Below, piece after piece: positions 36,249-46,671 of a stretch of 64,000 nucleotides of DNA (its first letter is position 1; each line of letters begins with the position of its first letter). Below the pieces are notes generated by a model. It ran no database searches. It saw only the letters and a list, made by a program, of their open reading frames with translations, and was not told where the DNA came from. The stretch comes from Gammaproteobacteria bacterium (lineage in GTDB: Bacteria; Pseudomonadota; Gammaproteobacteria; Pseudomonadales; Azotimanducaceae): contig VGVE01000001.1 in NCBI GenBank assembly GCA_016874135.1, forward strand, positions 1 to 64,000. The letters are read 5' to 3'. Both the position numbers and the translations under genes were made by a program.

Positions 36249-36752
36249 ATGACGCAAGATCAACACTGGATGAATCACGCACTCAGGCTGGCTCGGGAAG
36301 GCGCGGCTCTCGGCGAAGTGCCGGTGGGTGCGGTAGTGGTCGATGCCGAGGGTAGATTGCTCGGCGAAGGGTTCAATCAACCCATCGGTGCCCACGATCC
36401 GACGGCGCACGCGGAGATCGTAGCGCTACGGCAGGCTGCACAGAGAACGGGAAATTACCGCCTCCAGGGAGCGTCGCTGTACGTCACGCTCGAACCGTGC
36501 CTCATGTGTTGTGGTGCGCTAGTGCATGCAAGAATCCAACGACTCGTGTATGGGGCCACGGAATCCAAGGCCGGTGCGGTTGAATCGGCATTCGGTGTAC
36601 TCAGGAATTCCCGGCTCAACCATCGAGTGGAAGTGAAAGGTGGTGTTCTTGCGGAAGCGTCGAGTGAAGTGTTGCGGGATTTTTTCGCGGCCCGAAGGGA
36701 GATCGCACGAACCGGTGCGCGAGGTTCGTGTAGTGAACCTGACAGTGACTGA
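36249..36752 (+). CDS. tadA: tRNA-specific adenosine deaminase
   Basis: 167 residues. Zinc site HAEIVAL (His54, Glu56 as proton shuttle) and PCLMC (Cys84, Cys87) are the cytidine/deoxycytidylate-type deaminase motifs. TadA converts A34 of tRNA-Arg(ACG) to inosine and is essential. The ATG at 36249 is preferred to a TTG two codons upstream. In E. coli tadA is near purL as well (separated by mltF), so the arrangement here, with purL 37 bases downstream, is a compact version. It lies 64 bases after guaA. Confidence 0.93.
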   Translation: MTQDQHWMNHALRLAREGAALGEVPVGAVVVDAEGRLLGEGFNQPIGAHDPTAHAEIVALRQAAQRTGNYRLQGASLYVTLEPCLMCCGALVHARIQRLVYGATESKAGAVESAFGVLRNSRLNHRVEVKGGVLAEASSEVLRDFFAARREIARTGARGSCSEPDSD

Positions 36753-36789
36753 GTGCAGTGCGTTTATGTGTGACTAGGAGCGTTAAGCC

Positions 36790-39700
36790 GTGAGTGCCAT
36801 CGAGATATTTGCCGGTCGAGCCGCGTTTTCCGTGTTCCGGTTGCAGCAGATCGGAGCGCAGCTGGGTGTGCCAGGAGATCAGCTCTATGCCGAGTTCGTG
36901 CACATCCTGTCCGTTGATGTCCCACTCCAGGCATCTGATCACGAACGCGCAACGGCGCTGCTGAACTATGGCCCGACCGAGGGTATGCCGGTGCGTCGCG
37001 GCCAGCCGCTGGGCGTGGTCTTGCCACGGGCCGGTACCATATCTCCCTGGTCGAGCAAAGCCACCGACATCTTCCGTACGGTGGGGCTCACGTCGGTGCT
37101 GCGTGCGGAGCGGGGCATACGGTGGTTCGTCGACGGTGCATCTTCTTCCATCGACAGTGGCCCGCTGTTTGATCGGATGACCCAGCGTTTTGTTCCTGAT
37201 GGCGCCTACGCGGATCTCTTTGATCAACACGCGCCGCGCCGGCTGAGCCGCGTGGCCCTTGGTGCCAACGGCATAAATGCGCTTCGTACGGCCAATCAGT
37301 CCCTGGGTCTCGCGTTATCGGATGATGAGATCGAATACCTGGCGGGTGCCTATGCGAGTCTCGGGCGGGATCCGACGGATGTGGAACTGATGATGTTCGC
37401 GCAGGCGAACTCGGAACACTGTCGCCACAAGATCTTCAATGCGGATTGGGTGGTGAACGGAACCCCGCAGACGGCTTCGCTCTTTGAAAAGATCCGCAAC
37501 ACCCACAGGGCGATAAATGGCCGCGGCGTTCTGTCTGCATACCGTGACAACGCGGCGGTGATAGAGGGCTTTCGCGAAGACCGGCTGTTCATTGATCCGG
37601 AACATCATGGCTATCGCTTCCACAACGAGCCCGTGCACGTGCTGATGAAGGTGGAGACCCACAACCATCCGACGGCGATCTCACCGTATCCCGGCGCCGC
37701 GACCGGTTCAGGTGGTGAGATCCGCGACGAAGGTGCGGTGGGGCGTGGATCAAAACCGAAGGCGGGACTGACTGGCTTCACCACATCCCATCTGAACATT
37801 CCGGGAGATGAGCAACCCTGGGAGATGCAGAACGGCAAACCGGATCATATGGTGTCTGCATTCGACATCATGATCGAGGGGCCGCTCGGTGCGGCGGCAT
37901 TCAACAACGAATATGGCCGACCGGCACTCACGGGCTACTTCCGTACCATGGAGCTCGAAGATGCGGCCGGCGCCATTCGTGGCTACCACAAGCCGGTGAT
38001 GATCTCCGGTGGTGTCGGCACGGTGCGCCACGAACACGTGGACTCGTTGCCTTTTCCTGAAGGCACGGCACTGGTGGTGCTCGGTGGTCCCGCCATGCTC
38101 ATCGGCCTTGGCGGTGGTGCGGCGTCCAGCGTCGATGCCGGCTCCAGCGCCAGTGCGCTGGATTTTGCTTCCGTGCAACGCGACAACGCCGAGATGGAGC
38201 GGCGCTGCCAGGAAGTCATCGATGCCTGCGTCGCGCTCGGTCCTGAGAACCCCGTTCTGCTGATTCACGATGTTGGCGCCGGTGGTCTCTCCAACGCACT
38301 GCCGGAACTGGTGAAGGATGCGGGATCTGGAGGCCGCTTCGAGCTGAGGGATATTCTCAGCGCGGATCGCGGCATGGCGCCTCATGAAATCTGGTGCAAC
38401 GAAGCCCAGGAACGGTATGTGCTCGGCATCCGGCGCGAAGCGCTGCCGCGGTTCGAGTTGATCTGTGCGCGTGAACGATGTCCGTTCGCAGTGGTCGGCA
38501 GTGCCACCGTTGACAAGCACTTGCACGTGAACGACCGGGAACTCGGCGAAGTGCCGGTTGATCTGCCGCTTGAAGTGCTCTTTGGCAAACCGCCGAAGAT
38601 GACTCGTAGTATCAAGTCGACTCATGCGCCGGTACGTGCTCTTGAGATGCATGGGATTTCCCTCGATGAGGCGATCCGGCGCGTACTTCGCTTCCCCGCC
38701 GTTGGCAGCAAGAAATTCCTGATCACCATCGGCGATCGGAGCATTACCGGGCTCATCGCCCGAGAACAGATGATCGGGCCTTGGCAGGTGCCGGTGGCGG
38801 ACGCGGCGGTCACACTAGCGGGCTATCACACGCACCGAGGCGAAGCTTTCGCCATGGGCGAACGCTCACCACTGGCACTCATCGATGCGGCGGCTTCGGC
38901 GCGTATGGCCGTTGCCGAGGCGCTCACCAATCTGTGGAGCGCGGATGTAGTCGCGCGTGATCGGGTGGTGTTGTCAGCGAACTGGATGGCGGCTGCAGGC
39001 AGTGGTCGCGAAGACCAGGCACTCTTCGACGCGGTGACCGAAGTGGGTGAGCGCTTCTGCCCGGCACTCGGTATCGCCATACCGGTTGGAAAGGACAGCC
39101 TGTCCATGCGTACTCGCTGGCAAGATCGTGAAGTGGTTTCACCCCTCACACTGATCGTCAGTGCTTTCGCGCCGGTAAATGATGCAAGGAGAACGCTTAT
39201 GCCCCAGGTGCTCCGCCTGCCGGGCTCGAAGCTGGTCCTGCTGGCGACTGGCAACAGAAATCGCCTCGGTGGCAGTGCACTGGCGCAGTGTTTCTCGCAG
39301 GTTGGCGATGAGGCACCGGATGTTGATGCGCAGGCGCTCGTGGCATTGTTGGCCCTGATCGATACCGGTCGTGGGCCGGGGTGGTTCATGGCCTACCACG
39401 ATCGTTCCGACGGTGGTCTCTTCGCGACACTTGCCGAAATGGCCTTTGCAGGTCGGGTCGGCCTCGACATCGAAGTCGGCGCCGATGCTGTGGCTGAACT
39501 GTTTGCGGAAGAAATCGGCGTCGTCGTACAAGTTGAAGGCGGTGCTCTTGCGTCCCTGCTCGAAGCAGCCCGCGTCTGCGGAATTGAGGCGAGGACAGTT
39601 GCGGCTATTCGCGACGATGAAACGATCACTATCAGAAGTTCCGGCGCTATTCTCTGGCGTGGTGAGCGGGCGATGCTTGAACAGCTGTGGGCGCGCACCA

Positions 39701-40614
39701 GCTTTGAAATGCAGCGCCGCCGTGATGACCCGGGCTGTGCGGAGGAAGAGTTCCAGTTGATCGCCACGCCCTCGAAAGGGCTGTCTGCGGCGCTCACCTT
39801 TGATCCTGCACAGGCGCCTGCTGTGCACAGCCGACAGCCGAGAATCGCGATCCTGCGCGAACAAGGGGTTAATGGGCACATGGAAATGGGCGCTGCGTTT
39901 GCTGCAGCGGGTTTTGCTCCGGTAGATGTACACATGACGGATCTACTCACCGGGCGTATATCCCTTGATGAGTTTGCTGCGCTGGCTGCCTGTGGGGGTT
40001 TCTCCTATGGGGATGTGCTCGGTGGCGGCGGCGGCTGGGCCAAGTCTGTGCTTTTCCAGGATCAGCTCCGTGACCACTTTGCGGCTTTCGTCCGGCGCGA
40101 TCGGCTGTTGCTTGGGGTGTGCAACGGCTGCCAGATGATGGCGCAGCTCAAGTCAGTCATTCCCGGTGCGGAGGCATGGCCCCGGTTTGTCACCAATCGT
40201 TCTGAGCGGTTTGAGGCGCGCACGGTGATGCTGCGAATCAATGCGGTTCAGTCACCCTGGCTCGACGGTATGCAAGGCAGTGTACTGCCGGTGGCGGTGG
40301 CGCATGGTGAAGGCCGCGCCGAGTTTGACAAGCCTGAGCACTATGCAGCCCTGCGCAGCGGTGGCCAGATCGCCATGCAGTACGTGGATCCTGAACACAA
40401 GATCACGACCATTTATCCCCACAATCCCAACGGAGCTGTTGAGGGGTTGGCAGGCCTGACCGCGACGCAGGGTCGGGTGCTGATTCTCATGCCTCACCCG
40501 GAGCGGGTGTATCGGACGATCCAGAACACCTGGCGTGATGCGACTTCACCTCAGTGGGGAGAAGCAGGCCCATGGCTCAGGCTTTTCCGCAATGCCCGAA
40601 CTGCGCTGAAGTGA
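36790..40614 (+). CDS. purL: Phosphoribosylformylglycinamidine synthase (large single-chain form)
   Basis: 1274 residues, the long gammaproteobacterial form. N-terminal PurS-like domain; two AIR-synthase halves, the first with [14 protein letters not shown]-type sequence ([14 protein letters not shown]) and [11 protein letters not shown]-terminal class I glutaminase domain with the nucleophile in [10 protein letters not shown] (Cys about 1111) and a late His in VAHGEGR/MPHPERV. It converts FGAR to FGAM with glutamine and ATP in purine synthesis. The start is GTG 36790 after CTAGGAGCG. It is the last gene of the guaB-guaA-tadA-purL row, and converges with the NUDIX gene. Confidence 0.97.
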   Translation: MSAIEIFAGRAAFSVFRLQQIGAQLGVPGDQLYAEFVHILSVDVPLQASDHERATALLNYGPTEGMPVRRGQPLGVVLPRAGTISPWSSKATDIFRTVGLTSVLRAERGIRWFVDGASSSIDSGPLFDRMTQRFVPDGAYADLFDQHAPRRLSRVALGANGINALRTANQSLGLALSDDEIEYLAGAYASLGRDPTDVELMMFAQANSEHCRHKIFNADWVVNGTPQTASLFEKIRNTHRAINGRGVLSAYRDNAAVIEGFREDRLFIDPEHHGYRFHNEPVHVLMKVETHNHPTAISPYPGAATGSGGEIRDEGAVGRGSKPKAGLTGFTTSHLNIPGDEQPWEMQNGKPDHMVSAFDIMIEGPLGAAAFNNEYGRPALTGYFRTMELEDAAGAIRGYHKPVMISGGVGTVRHEHVDSLPFPEGTALVVLGGPAMLIGLGGGAASSVDAGSSASALDFASVQRDNAEMERRCQEVIDACVALGPENPVLLIHDVGAGGLSNALPELVKDAGSGGRFELRDILSADRGMAPHEIWCNEAQERYVLGIRREALPRFELICARERCPFAVVGSATVDKHLHVNDRELGEVPVDLPLEVLFGKPPKMTRSIKSTHAPVRALEMHGISLDEAIRRVLRFPAVGSKKFLITIGDRSITGLIAREQMIGPWQVPVADAAVTLAGYHTHRGEAFAMGERSPLALIDAAASARMAVAEALTNLWSADVVARDRVVLSANWMAAAGSGREDQALFDAVTEVGERFCPALGIAIPVGKDSLSMRTRWQDREVVSPLTLIVSAFAPVNDARRTLMPQVLRLPGSKLVLLATGNRNRLGGSALAQCFSQVGDEAPDVDAQALVALLALIDTGRGPGWFMAYHDRSDGGLFATLAEMAFAGRVGLDIEVGADAVAELFAEEIGVVVQVEGGALASLLEAARVCGIEARTVAAIRDDETITIRSSGAILWRGERAMLEQLWARTSFEMQRRRDDPGCAEEEFQLIATPSKGLSAALTFDPAQAPAVHSRQPRIAILREQGVNGHMEMGAAFAAAGFAPVDVHMTDLLTGRISLDEFAALAACGGFSYGDVLGGGGGWAKSVLFQDQLRDHFAAFVRRDRLLLGVCNGCQMMAQLKSVIPGAEAWPRFVTNRSERFEARTVMLRINAVQSPWLDGMQGSVLPVAVAHGEGRAEFDKPEHYAALRSGGQIAMQYVDPEHKITTIYPHNPNGAVEGLAGLTATQGRVLILMPHPERVYRTIQNTWRDATSPQWGEAGPWLRLFRNARTALK

Positions 40615-40644
40615 GCGCAGCGATCAACCTGGAAATCGACTTGG

Positions 40645-41190
40645 CTAGCGGGGACGTGGTGCCCGGATGATGTCCATCGCCCGGGCCGGGAAGTGTCCGT
40701 GGCGACGGTCTTCGAAATAGAACTTCAGGGTATCGGTGACGACGGGAAAGGCCAGCTGGTCCCAGGGAATCTCCGCTTCGCTCATCAGCTGCACGTCGAG
40801 TGATTCCGTACCTGCGGCAAACTCGGGTGCCTTCAGCTCGGCGCGGAAGAACGTATAGACCTGATTGATGTGCGGCAGGCTGAACATCGTGTAGAGCGAG
40901 AGATCGTTCACCACCGCACAGGCTTCTTCCAGCGTTTCGCGCGCGGCGCCGGCTGCAGCGGTTTCGCCGTTTTCAAGAAAGCCGGCGGGCAACGTCCAGA
41001 AGCCATGCCGGGGATTGATTGCCCGTTTCGCCAGAAGCACCCGGTCTTCGAACGTCACCAGACAACCGGTGACGACACGCGGATTCTGGTAGTGAATGGT
41101 CCCGCAGCCTTCGCAGATGAAGCGGGGACGGCTGTCCCCGTCGGGAATGCGCGACACGACGGGTTGGCCACAATGGCTGCAGTAGTTCAT
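40645..41190 (-). CDS. NUDIX hydrolase with N-terminal zinc ribbon
   Basis: 181 residues. A four-cysteine zinc ribbon (Cys4, 7, 26, 29) precedes a NUDIX domain whose box GFLENGETAAAGAARETLEE (70-89) is complete. This pair of domains resembles NudC-type NAD(H) pyrophosphatases, but the protein is shorter than NudC (about 257) and lacks its N-terminal domain, so it belongs to the shorter zinc-ribbon NUDIX group with unknown nucleotide substrate. It is possibly co-transcribed with the DUF3135 gene 56 bases upstream. Confidence 0.88.
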   Translation of the reverse strand: MNYCSHCGQPVVSRIPDGDSRPRFICEGCGTIHYQNPRVVTGCLVTFEDRVLLAKRAINPRHGFWTLPAGFLENGETAAAGAARETLEEACAVVNDLSLYTMFSLPHINQVYTFFRAELKAPEFAAGTESLDVQLMSEAEIPWDQLAFPVVTDTLKFYFEDRRHGHFPARAMDIIRAPRPR

Positions 41191-41246
41191 GTGGGCATTG
41201 TAGCCGGGCCGGTCTGCTCAGTGCGGAACAGTGCGGCCGAGACGAC

Positions 41247-41588
41247 TCAGTGCGCCGGGCGTTTGAACGGGATGACCGAAGCCGTGAAGGGTCTGGCCTC
41301 CGGCACGATTTCCTCGAAAACATCCTCTGGTTTGAGGAAGCAGCGATTCAGCTCCGCCAGTTTCCAGCACATCATCTCGGAGAGCTTGATGGTCGCCGCC
41401 ATGGGGTTGCGGGCTCGTTTGCGCTCCATGTCAATCTGGAAGGCAAGGCCACGCAGCCGCTGCTGCTTGGTCGGATCCGGTTGAGCCTCGATGACTTGCT
41501 CCGTGAGGCGCAGTCTCAGGTCTTCCAATGCCTTCGGATTGTGGCGGGCCATGTCCACCAGTACGTCAAAATCTGGCAGTTCGCGCAT
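41247..41588 (-). CDS. DUF3135-family protein
   Basis: 113 residues, all soluble and mostly helical. The opening LPDFDVLVDMARHNPKALEDLR and the following QRLRGLAFQIDMERKRARNPM are typical of the DUF3135 family found in gammaproteobacteria. Function is not known. No catalytic motif is visible. It is divergent from the gamma-carbonic-anhydrase-like gene, with a 154-base gap that contains a TACTAT box (about 41620) but no convincing complete promoter. Confidence 0.8.
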   Translation of the reverse strand: MRELPDFDVLVDMARHNPKALEDLRLRLTEQVIEAQPDPTKQQRLRGLAFQIDMERKRARNPMAATIKLSEMMCWKLAELNRCFLKPEDVFEEIVPEARPFTASVIPFKRPAH

Positions 41589-41742
41589 TCGCTTCGGGGT
41601 CCTGACATCCTCTCTGTCGGGTACTATACGGGGCGAATGTGTCGGCAGATAGGAGCGCTCTGTAAAGCGGATGTGAACGAGCGACCGATCACCGCGGATT
41701 CATCGGATTTTCAGGGCAGAGTAGGGTGGTTCGGGGGAATTC

Positions 41743-42285
41743 ATGTTGATGTCTCTGGGCAACGTCCGGGTTCGGGCGAAGGGTGCTTATTTTGTGGCCG
41801 ACAACGCGCGTGTGATCGGCAACGTGCTGCTGGAAGAGAACGCTAACGTCTGGTTTGGTGCGGTTGTGCGTGGTGACAACGAACTCATCACCATCGGCGA
41901 GAACTGCAATGTGCAGGATGGTGCGGTTCTGCACACAGATCCGGGTTTTCCACTGACCCTTGGCAAGAACGTCACCATTGGTCACATGGCGATGCTGCAT
42001 GGATGTTCGGTCGGTGAGGGGTCGCTGATCGGCATCGGTGCGGTGATCCTCAATGGGGCAAAGATCGGTCGCAATTGCCTGATCGGTGCCAAGGCCCTGG
42101 TGGGCGAAGGCAAGGAGATTCCTGATAACTCCATGGTGCTGGGTGCCCCCGGAAAGGTGGTTCGTACCTTCACCGATACGCAGGCTGCAGGTTTGCTGCG
42201 AAACGCCAAACACTATGTACAAAACAGTCGTCGTTTTGCCGTCGAACTGACTGAGCAGGAGGGGGCTGATGTCTGGCAACCCTGA
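41743..42285 (+). CDS. Gamma-carbonic anhydrase-like hexapeptide-repeat protein (YrdA family)
   Basis: 180 residues forming a left-handed beta-helix of hexapeptide repeats ([28 protein letters not shown] and later coils) and a C-terminal helix. Three histidines at 64, 81 and 86 fit the zinc ligands of gamma-carbonic anhydrases. E. coli YrdA/PaaY-type relatives are related but of uncertain substrate. GGGGGAA lies before the ATG. The 3' end overlaps purT by 17 bases, so the two are translationally coupled. Confidence 0.88.
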   Translation: MLMSLGNVRVRAKGAYFVADNARVIGNVLLEENANVWFGAVVRGDNELITIGENCNVQDGAVLHTDPGFPLTLGKNVTIGHMAMLHGCSVGEGSLIGIGAVILNGAKIGRNCLIGAKALVGEGKEIPDNSMVLGAPGKVVRTFTDTQAAGLLRNAKHYVQNSRRFAVELTEQEGADVWQP

Positions 42286-43480
42286 ATCGTCCATTCGTAT
42301 CGGCACACCGGGAGCGCCTGGTGCCACGCGGGTGCTGATGCTCGGCAGTGGTGAGCTCGGCAAAGAGGTCGTGATCGAACTACAGCGGCTCGGCGTCGAA
42401 ACCATCGCCGTGGACCGTTACGAAGGCGCGCCCGCGATGCAGGTCGCGCACCGATCGCATGTGATCTCCATGCTGGATGGTGCGGCGCTGCGTGAGGTGA
42501 TCGAGGCTGAAAAACCTCACCTGATCGTTCCGGAAATCGAAGCCATCGCCACCGAGACCTTGCTTGAACTTGAACAGGAAGGCTGGCACGTAATCCCGAC
42601 GGCTCGTGCGGCGCGACTGACGATGGATCGGGAAGGTATCCGTCGCCTCGCCGCGGAAACGTTGGGGATCCGCACGTCTGCCTATGAATTTGCGGCGAAC
42701 GAAGCCGAGTTTCAAGCGGCTGTGGCCCGAATAGGCACACCCTGTGTGGTGAAGCCGGTAATGTCCAGTTCAGGTAAAGGGCAGTCGACGGTGAAGACAC
42801 CTGCCGATGCCGGGCGCGCCTGGGACTACGCGCAGAGTGGTGCGCGTGGTGGAACGGGTGTTCGCAAGGTGATCGTCGAGGCTTTTGTCGATTTTGATTA
42901 CGAGATCACTTTGTTGACCGTACGTCATACCGGTGTCACGAGTTTCTGTGCACCGATTGGTCATCGGCAGGAGCGCGGTGACTACCGCGAATCTTGGCAG
43001 CCCCAGCCCATGTCGGCGTCGGCACGTGCGGAAGCGGAGCGGATTGCGGCGATGGTCACCGACCAGCTCGGCGGGTTTGGACTCTTCGGGGTGGAGTTTT
43101 TTGTAAGGGGCGACACGGTCTGGTTCAGCGAAGTTTCGCCGCGGCCGCATGACACCGGCATGGTGACGATGATCTCCCAGGATCTATCCGAGTTCGCGCT
43201 TCATGCGCGCGCAATTCTCGGGTTACCGATTCCCAACATCCGTACTCGGGGGCCGGCCGCTTCCGCGGTGCTGCTGGTTGAAGGGCATTCACGGGATGTG
43301 GTCTTTACCGACGTGCAGGCAGCGCTCACAGAACCCGATACCCAGGTACGCCTCTTCGGCAAACCCGAGGTCGCCGGTGAACGACGAATGGGTGTGGTAC
43401 TCGCGCTGGCTGCTGATGTCGATGCGGCGAGGGCCAAGGCAAATGGGGCTGCGGCCCGCATTGGCGTGGAGCTGCGGTGA
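42269..43480 (+). CDS. purT: Formate-dependent phosphoribosylglycinamide formyltransferase
   Basis: 403 residues of the ATP-grasp superfamily. N-terminal Rossmann-like part with [24 protein letters not shown]-grasp motifs: [12 protein letters not shown] and, later, [13 protein letters not shown] with the metal-binding Glu and the typical C-terminal LFGKPE. It makes formyl-GAR from GAR, formate and ATP, a folate-independent route to the third purine step. Overlaps the preceding gene by 17 bases and the next CaiB-like gene by four bases (GTGA), so it lies in the middle of a coupled three-gene unit. Confidence 0.95.
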   Translation: MSGNPESSIRIGTPGAPGATRVLMLGSGELGKEVVIELQRLGVETIAVDRYEGAPAMQVAHRSHVISMLDGAALREVIEAEKPHLIVPEIEAIATETLLELEQEGWHVIPTARAARLTMDREGIRRLAAETLGIRTSAYEFAANEAEFQAAVARIGTPCVVKPVMSSSGKGQSTVKTPADAGRAWDYAQSGARGGTGVRKVIVEAFVDFDYEITLLTVRHTGVTSFCAPIGHRQERGDYRESWQPQPMSASARAEAERIAAMVTDQLGGFGLFGVEFFVRGDTVWFSEVSPRPHDTGMVTMISQDLSEFALHARAILGLPIPNIRTRGPAASAVLLVEGHSRDVVFTDVQAALTEPDTQVRLFGKPEVAGERRMGVVLALAADVDAARAKANGAAARIGVELR

Positions 43481-44658
43481 TCGAAGACCGCGCTGGTGCA
43501 TTCACCGAGGCACTGGCCGGCACCACCGTGGTGTCGGTTGAGCAGGCTGTGGCCGCACCTTACTGCACCCAGAAGCTCGCGGAGGCAGGCGCACGGGTGA
43601 TCAAGGTTGAACGTCCCGAAGGCGACTTTGCGCGAGGCTACGACCGGGCGGCGGCAGGGGAGAGTGCGTACTTCGTCTGGCTCAACCGCGGCAAAGAATC
43701 CATCTGCCTTGATCTCAAGCAAGCTGAAGATGCTTCGGCACTGACGGACCTGATCCGTGGCGCGGATGTATTCGTGCAAAACCTTGCACCCGGCGCACTT
43801 GATCGGCTCGGTTTTTGTTCAGCTGATCTGCGGACGCAGTATCCACGGCTCATTACTGTGGACATCAGTGGTTATGGCGATGCGCCACAGATCGCCTACC
43901 TCAAGGCCTACGACCTCCTGGTGCAGTGTGAAAGTGGTCTTGCACATATCACAGGAAGCCCCGATGCCCCGGGGCGTGTGGGGGTTTCGGTCTGCGACAT
44001 CAGCTGCGGGATGACCGCTTTCGCTGCGGTGTTGCAGGCCATCATCACTCGATCGCACACGGGCCAGGGCTGCGGTATTGCGGTATCACTTTTCGATTCG
44101 ATCGCGGACTGGATGGCGGTTCCGCTCATGCAGCTGGCCGGCGGGCTGGAGTCGCGTCGTGCAGGGCTCAATCATCCGACCATCGCACCTTATGGGGCGT
44201 ACGCCGCAAAGGATGGTCGTCAGGTGGTGTTCTCCATCCAGAATCCGAGGGAGTGGGCACGGCTGTGTGAAGTGGTGCTTTCGCAACCCGGACTCGCGAC
44301 CGACCCCCGGTTCGTGGACAACGCCGCGCGCCTTAACAACCGCAGTGCGCTTGACCACATCATCAACGGTGTTTTTGAACGCCTTGACCACCCGGCGCTG
44401 TGTGAACGCCTCAAGTCAGCTGATCTGGCGTTCGGCTCCGTGAACACTCTGCACGAGCTGCGATCGCACAAGGCACTCAGAGTTGAGCGGCAGACGCTGC
44501 AACAGGGCCATGTGGATCTGGTGGCGAATCCGGTGCGGATCGATGGTCAGACGCTGCCCCGGTCGAGACCGGTACCGGAGCTCGGTGCGGATTCAGCCCA
44601 TATTCGCGAAACAATCGGGCGCGAAGATGTCGGACATACACATAATCCCCGAGAATGA
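43477..44658 (+). CDS. CaiB/BaiF-family CoA-transferase
   Basis: 393 residues, class III CoA-transferase. It has the N-terminal [31 protein letters not shown] motif (shown here in parts), the DRLGF(C)[12 protein letters not shown] block, and [24 protein letters not shown]. The usual catalytic Asp is in the region [11 protein letters not shown]. These enzymes move CoA between carboxylic acids, such as carnitine, bile acid or formate/oxalate systems; substrate unknown. The GTG start overlaps purT by four bases, which is unusual for a catabolic enzyme beside a purine gene. Confidence 0.88.
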   Translation: MIEDRAGAFTEALAGTTVVSVEQAVAAPYCTQKLAEAGARVIKVERPEGDFARGYDRAAAGESAYFVWLNRGKESICLDLKQAEDASALTDLIRGADVFVQNLAPGALDRLGFCSADLRTQYPRLITVDISGYGDAPQIAYLKAYDLLVQCESGLAHITGSPDAPGRVGVSVCDISCGMTAFAAVLQAIITRSHTGQGCGIAVSLFDSIADWMAVPLMQLAGGLESRRAGLNHPTIAPYGAYAAKDGRQVVFSIQNPREWARLCEVVLSQPGLATDPRFVDNAARLNNRSALDHIINGVFERLDHPALCERLKSADLAFGSVNTLHELRSHKALRVERQTLQQGHVDLVANPVRIDGQTLPRSRPVPELGADSAHIRETIGREDVGHTHNPRE

Positions 44659-44660
44659 AC

Positions 44661-44686
44661 GCCCGGCTTGTGCCTTCGCGCCGGGC
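44661..44686 (+). terminator. Hairpin after the CaiB-like gene
   Basis: GCCCGGC (44661-44667) and GCCGGGC (44680-44686) form a perfect 7-base stem, 3 bases after the stop. No strong T-tract follows. It overlaps the proposed leuA -35 box, so it may serve as terminator for the upstream gene and lie at the edge of the promoter. Confidence 0.5.
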
Positions 44687-44697
44687 GCGGTTATAGT
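44668..44697 (+). promoter_or_regulatory. Probable promoter of the leuA leader
   Basis: TTGTGC (44668-44673) and TATAGT (44692-44697) are spaced 18 bases apart, giving a start near 44704. That is about 21 bases before the leader-peptide GTG and about 240 bases before leuA, leaving room for attenuation. Confidence 0.5.
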
Positions 44698-44724
44698 CGC
44701 GCCACTTAAGGAATCAGCCCAACC

Positions 44725-44796
44725 GTGACCGAATTCCGTTCACATCGCTTCTTGGCGCTTCAGGCCTCTCAGGCCCTTCTGCTGCTGCCGGCGTAG
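44725..44796 (+). CDS. leuL: Leucine-rich leader peptide (leuA attenuator)
   Basis: A 24-codon reading frame starts at GTG 44725, with AAGGA at 44707-44711, and ends at TAG 44796. The peptide ends QALLLLPA; four consecutive leucine codons (CTT CTG CTG CTG) occupy residues 18-21, and Leu also stands at 10 and 12. Such a run next to leuA is the hallmark of a ribosome-mediated attenuation leader: when leucyl-tRNA is scarce the ribosome stalls on the leucine codons and the downstream RNA folds so that leuA is transcribed. The frame is only 72 bases and would be missed by length cutoffs. The hairpins are described separately. Confidence 0.75.
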   Translation: MTEFRSHRFLALQASQALLLLPA

Positions 44797-44801
44797 CCGG
44801 C
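44787..44801 (+). promoter_or_regulatory. Hairpin overlapping the leuL stop (candidate attenuator arm)
   Basis: GCCGGC-GTA-GCCGGC (44787-44801) spans the leuL stop codon, so a ribosome translating leuL to the end would block it. Further short inverted repeats follow (GGGC-GAAC-GCCC, an ACTCG/CGAGT pair and CGGC-AAAT-CGCCG) before the leuA start. Which of them form the terminator and antiterminator cannot be settled by eye; no obvious long U-tract is present. Confidence 0.5.
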
Positions 44802-44942
44802 ACAATCATCTACCCTGCACGGGCGAACGCCCAAACCTGAATAAAACACCAAGACTCGAACCCAACTCGAGAGAACGAGTGACGCTGTCTCACAGGCGGC
44901 AAATCGCCGGTGATAGAGATACGTCGAAGCAGAGGAACGGAC

Positions 44943-46634
44943 ATGAATGAACCCATGAGCACCGCCAACCGAGGCATTGGCCGGATGCCTTTCCAGAAGT
45001 ACCGGCGCTTCCAGCCTGTTGACCTGCCGAATCGGCAGTGGCCCTCGCGCGTGATCGAGCGCGCACCCCGCTGGTGCAGCGTTGACCTGCGGGACGGCAA
45101 CCAGGCCCTCATCGACCCGATGAACGTCGATGAAAAGCTGCGCATGTTCGAACTGCTTCTCGAGGTCGGCTTTGCTGAAATCGAAGTCGGCTTTCCGGCT
45201 GCATCACAACCGGACTTCGACTTCATCCGCAGGATCATCGACGAGGATCGAATTCCCGATGGCGTGGCCATCCAGATACTTTGCCAGGCACGGGAAGAGC
45301 TGATCGCGCGTTCAGTCGAGGCTCTCCAGGGTGCGAAGAAGGTCATCTTCCATCTCTATAACTCGACCTCCGAGTTGCAGCGCCGGGTTGTGTTCAACAT
45401 GGACCGCACCGGCATCATCAATCTGGCGCTGGAAGGTACGCGGCTCGTCAAACAAGGTCTGTCCTCGTTCAACGCGGATGTCACGTTCGAATATTCACCG
45501 GAGAGTTTTACCGGCACGGAACTCGATTTTGCCGTGGACGTCTGTACGGCCGTAGCGGAAGCCTGGGGTGCGACGCCACAACGGAAGATGATTGTCAATC
45601 TGCCATCCACGGTAGAGATGGCGACGCCGAATATCTACGCCGACCAGATCGAGTGGTTTGTCACCCATTTTCCGAAACGCGACAGCGCCGTGATCAGCTT
45701 GCACACGCACAACGACCGCGGCACCGGGATCGCCGCGACGGAGCTGGCGCTGATGGCCGGTGCGGATCGGGTTGAAGGCACGCTGTTTGGTAATGGCGAA
45801 CGCACTGGCAACTGTGACCTCGTCACCATGGCCATGAACATGTTCAGCCAGGGGGTTGACCCTGAACTCGACTTCCGCCGCATGCCGGAGGTCCGCTCAA
45901 CAGTGGAAACCATCAACAAACTGCCGGTTCACCAACGACACCCATATGCGGGAGAGCTGGTGTTCACGGCGTTTTCCGGCTCTCACCAGGACGCGATCCG
46001 CAAAGGCATGGCGCGGGTGGATCTGAGCCAGTGGGAAGTGCCCTATCTGCCGATCGATCCGGCGGATGTGGGTTCTTCCTACAAGGAAACCGTGCGCGTC
46101 AACAGCCAGAGTGGCAAAGGCGGCATTGGCTTCATCCTCGAAGAAATCTTCGGGATCACGCTACCCCGCGAGATGCTGGTGGAGTTCTCCGGCGTTGTGC
46201 AGAAGCTCACCGAGCGGCTGGATCGCGAGGTCAAGAACGATGAGATCCTGCAGGCGTTGATGGATGAGTATGTTGTCGACAGCGGCCCGTATCGTCTGCT
46301 GAATTTTGATCTCTTGTCCGGACGGCAGGCTGATCAGCGGGTGGTGGCCCAGATTGAAGTCTCAGAGAGTCGGGTCACCATCGACGGTGAAGGCTCGGGG
46401 CCTATCGAAGCCTTCGTGAACGGCCTGGTGGATACGCTGAATGAACCCGTCAACATCCTCGAGTATCACGAACACTCGCTGGATGAAGGCAAAGACGCAA
46501 AGGCGATCTGTCTGCTGGCCATCAATGAAGCCGGAGGAGGCCGCTGTTACGGGATAGGCGTCAGCCGCAATACGATCACGGCATCCTTTGGTGCAATCGT
46601 TTCGGCGATGAACAGGCGGTGGCGGGCGCGCTGA
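44943..46634 (+). CDS. leuA: 2-isopropylmalate synthase
   Basis: 563 residues, the longer LeuA2-type enzyme. The HMGL-like TIM barrel has SVDLRDGNQAL (Arg50, Asp51, Gln54), IEVGFPAASQPDFDFIRRII (in parts) and HTHNDRGTG, the metal-binding histidines. The C-terminal regulatory LeuA domain (about 430-560) should bind leucine for feedback control. It condenses 2-oxoisovalerate with acetyl-CoA, the first committed step to leucine. The ATG at 44943 is preceded by GAGGAA, which supports it over the longer reading from 44910. Expression is probably also controlled by the leuL leader. Confidence 0.95.
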   Translation: MNEPMSTANRGIGRMPFQKYRRFQPVDLPNRQWPSRVIERAPRWCSVDLRDGNQALIDPMNVDEKLRMFELLLEVGFAEIEVGFPAASQPDFDFIRRIIDEDRIPDGVAIQILCQAREELIARSVEALQGAKKVIFHLYNSTSELQRRVVFNMDRTGIINLALEGTRLVKQGLSSFNADVTFEYSPESFTGTELDFAVDVCTAVAEAWGATPQRKMIVNLPSTVEMATPNIYADQIEWFVTHFPKRDSAVISLHTHNDRGTGIAATELALMAGADRVEGTLFGNGERTGNCDLVTMAMNMFSQGVDPELDFRRMPEVRSTVETINKLPVHQRHPYAGELVFTAFSGSHQDAIRKGMARVDLSQWEVPYLPIDPADVGSSYKETVRVNSQSGKGGIGFILEEIFGITLPREMLVEFSGVVQKLTERLDREVKNDEILQALMDEYVVDSGPYRLLNFDLLSGRQADQRVVAQIEVSESRVTIDGEGSGPIEAFVNGLVDTLNEPVNILEYHEHSLDEGKDAKAICLLAINEAGGGRCYGIGVSRNTITASFGAIVSAMNRRWRAR

Positions 46635-46671
46635 TTTCCTGAGGCATCGACGATATCGAGGTGGCCGGCAA

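Noticed and set aside
33061-40614. A PurR-type operator in front of guaB or purL
   Set aside because: No sequence close to the ACGCAAACGTTTGCGT consensus is visible upstream of either gene.
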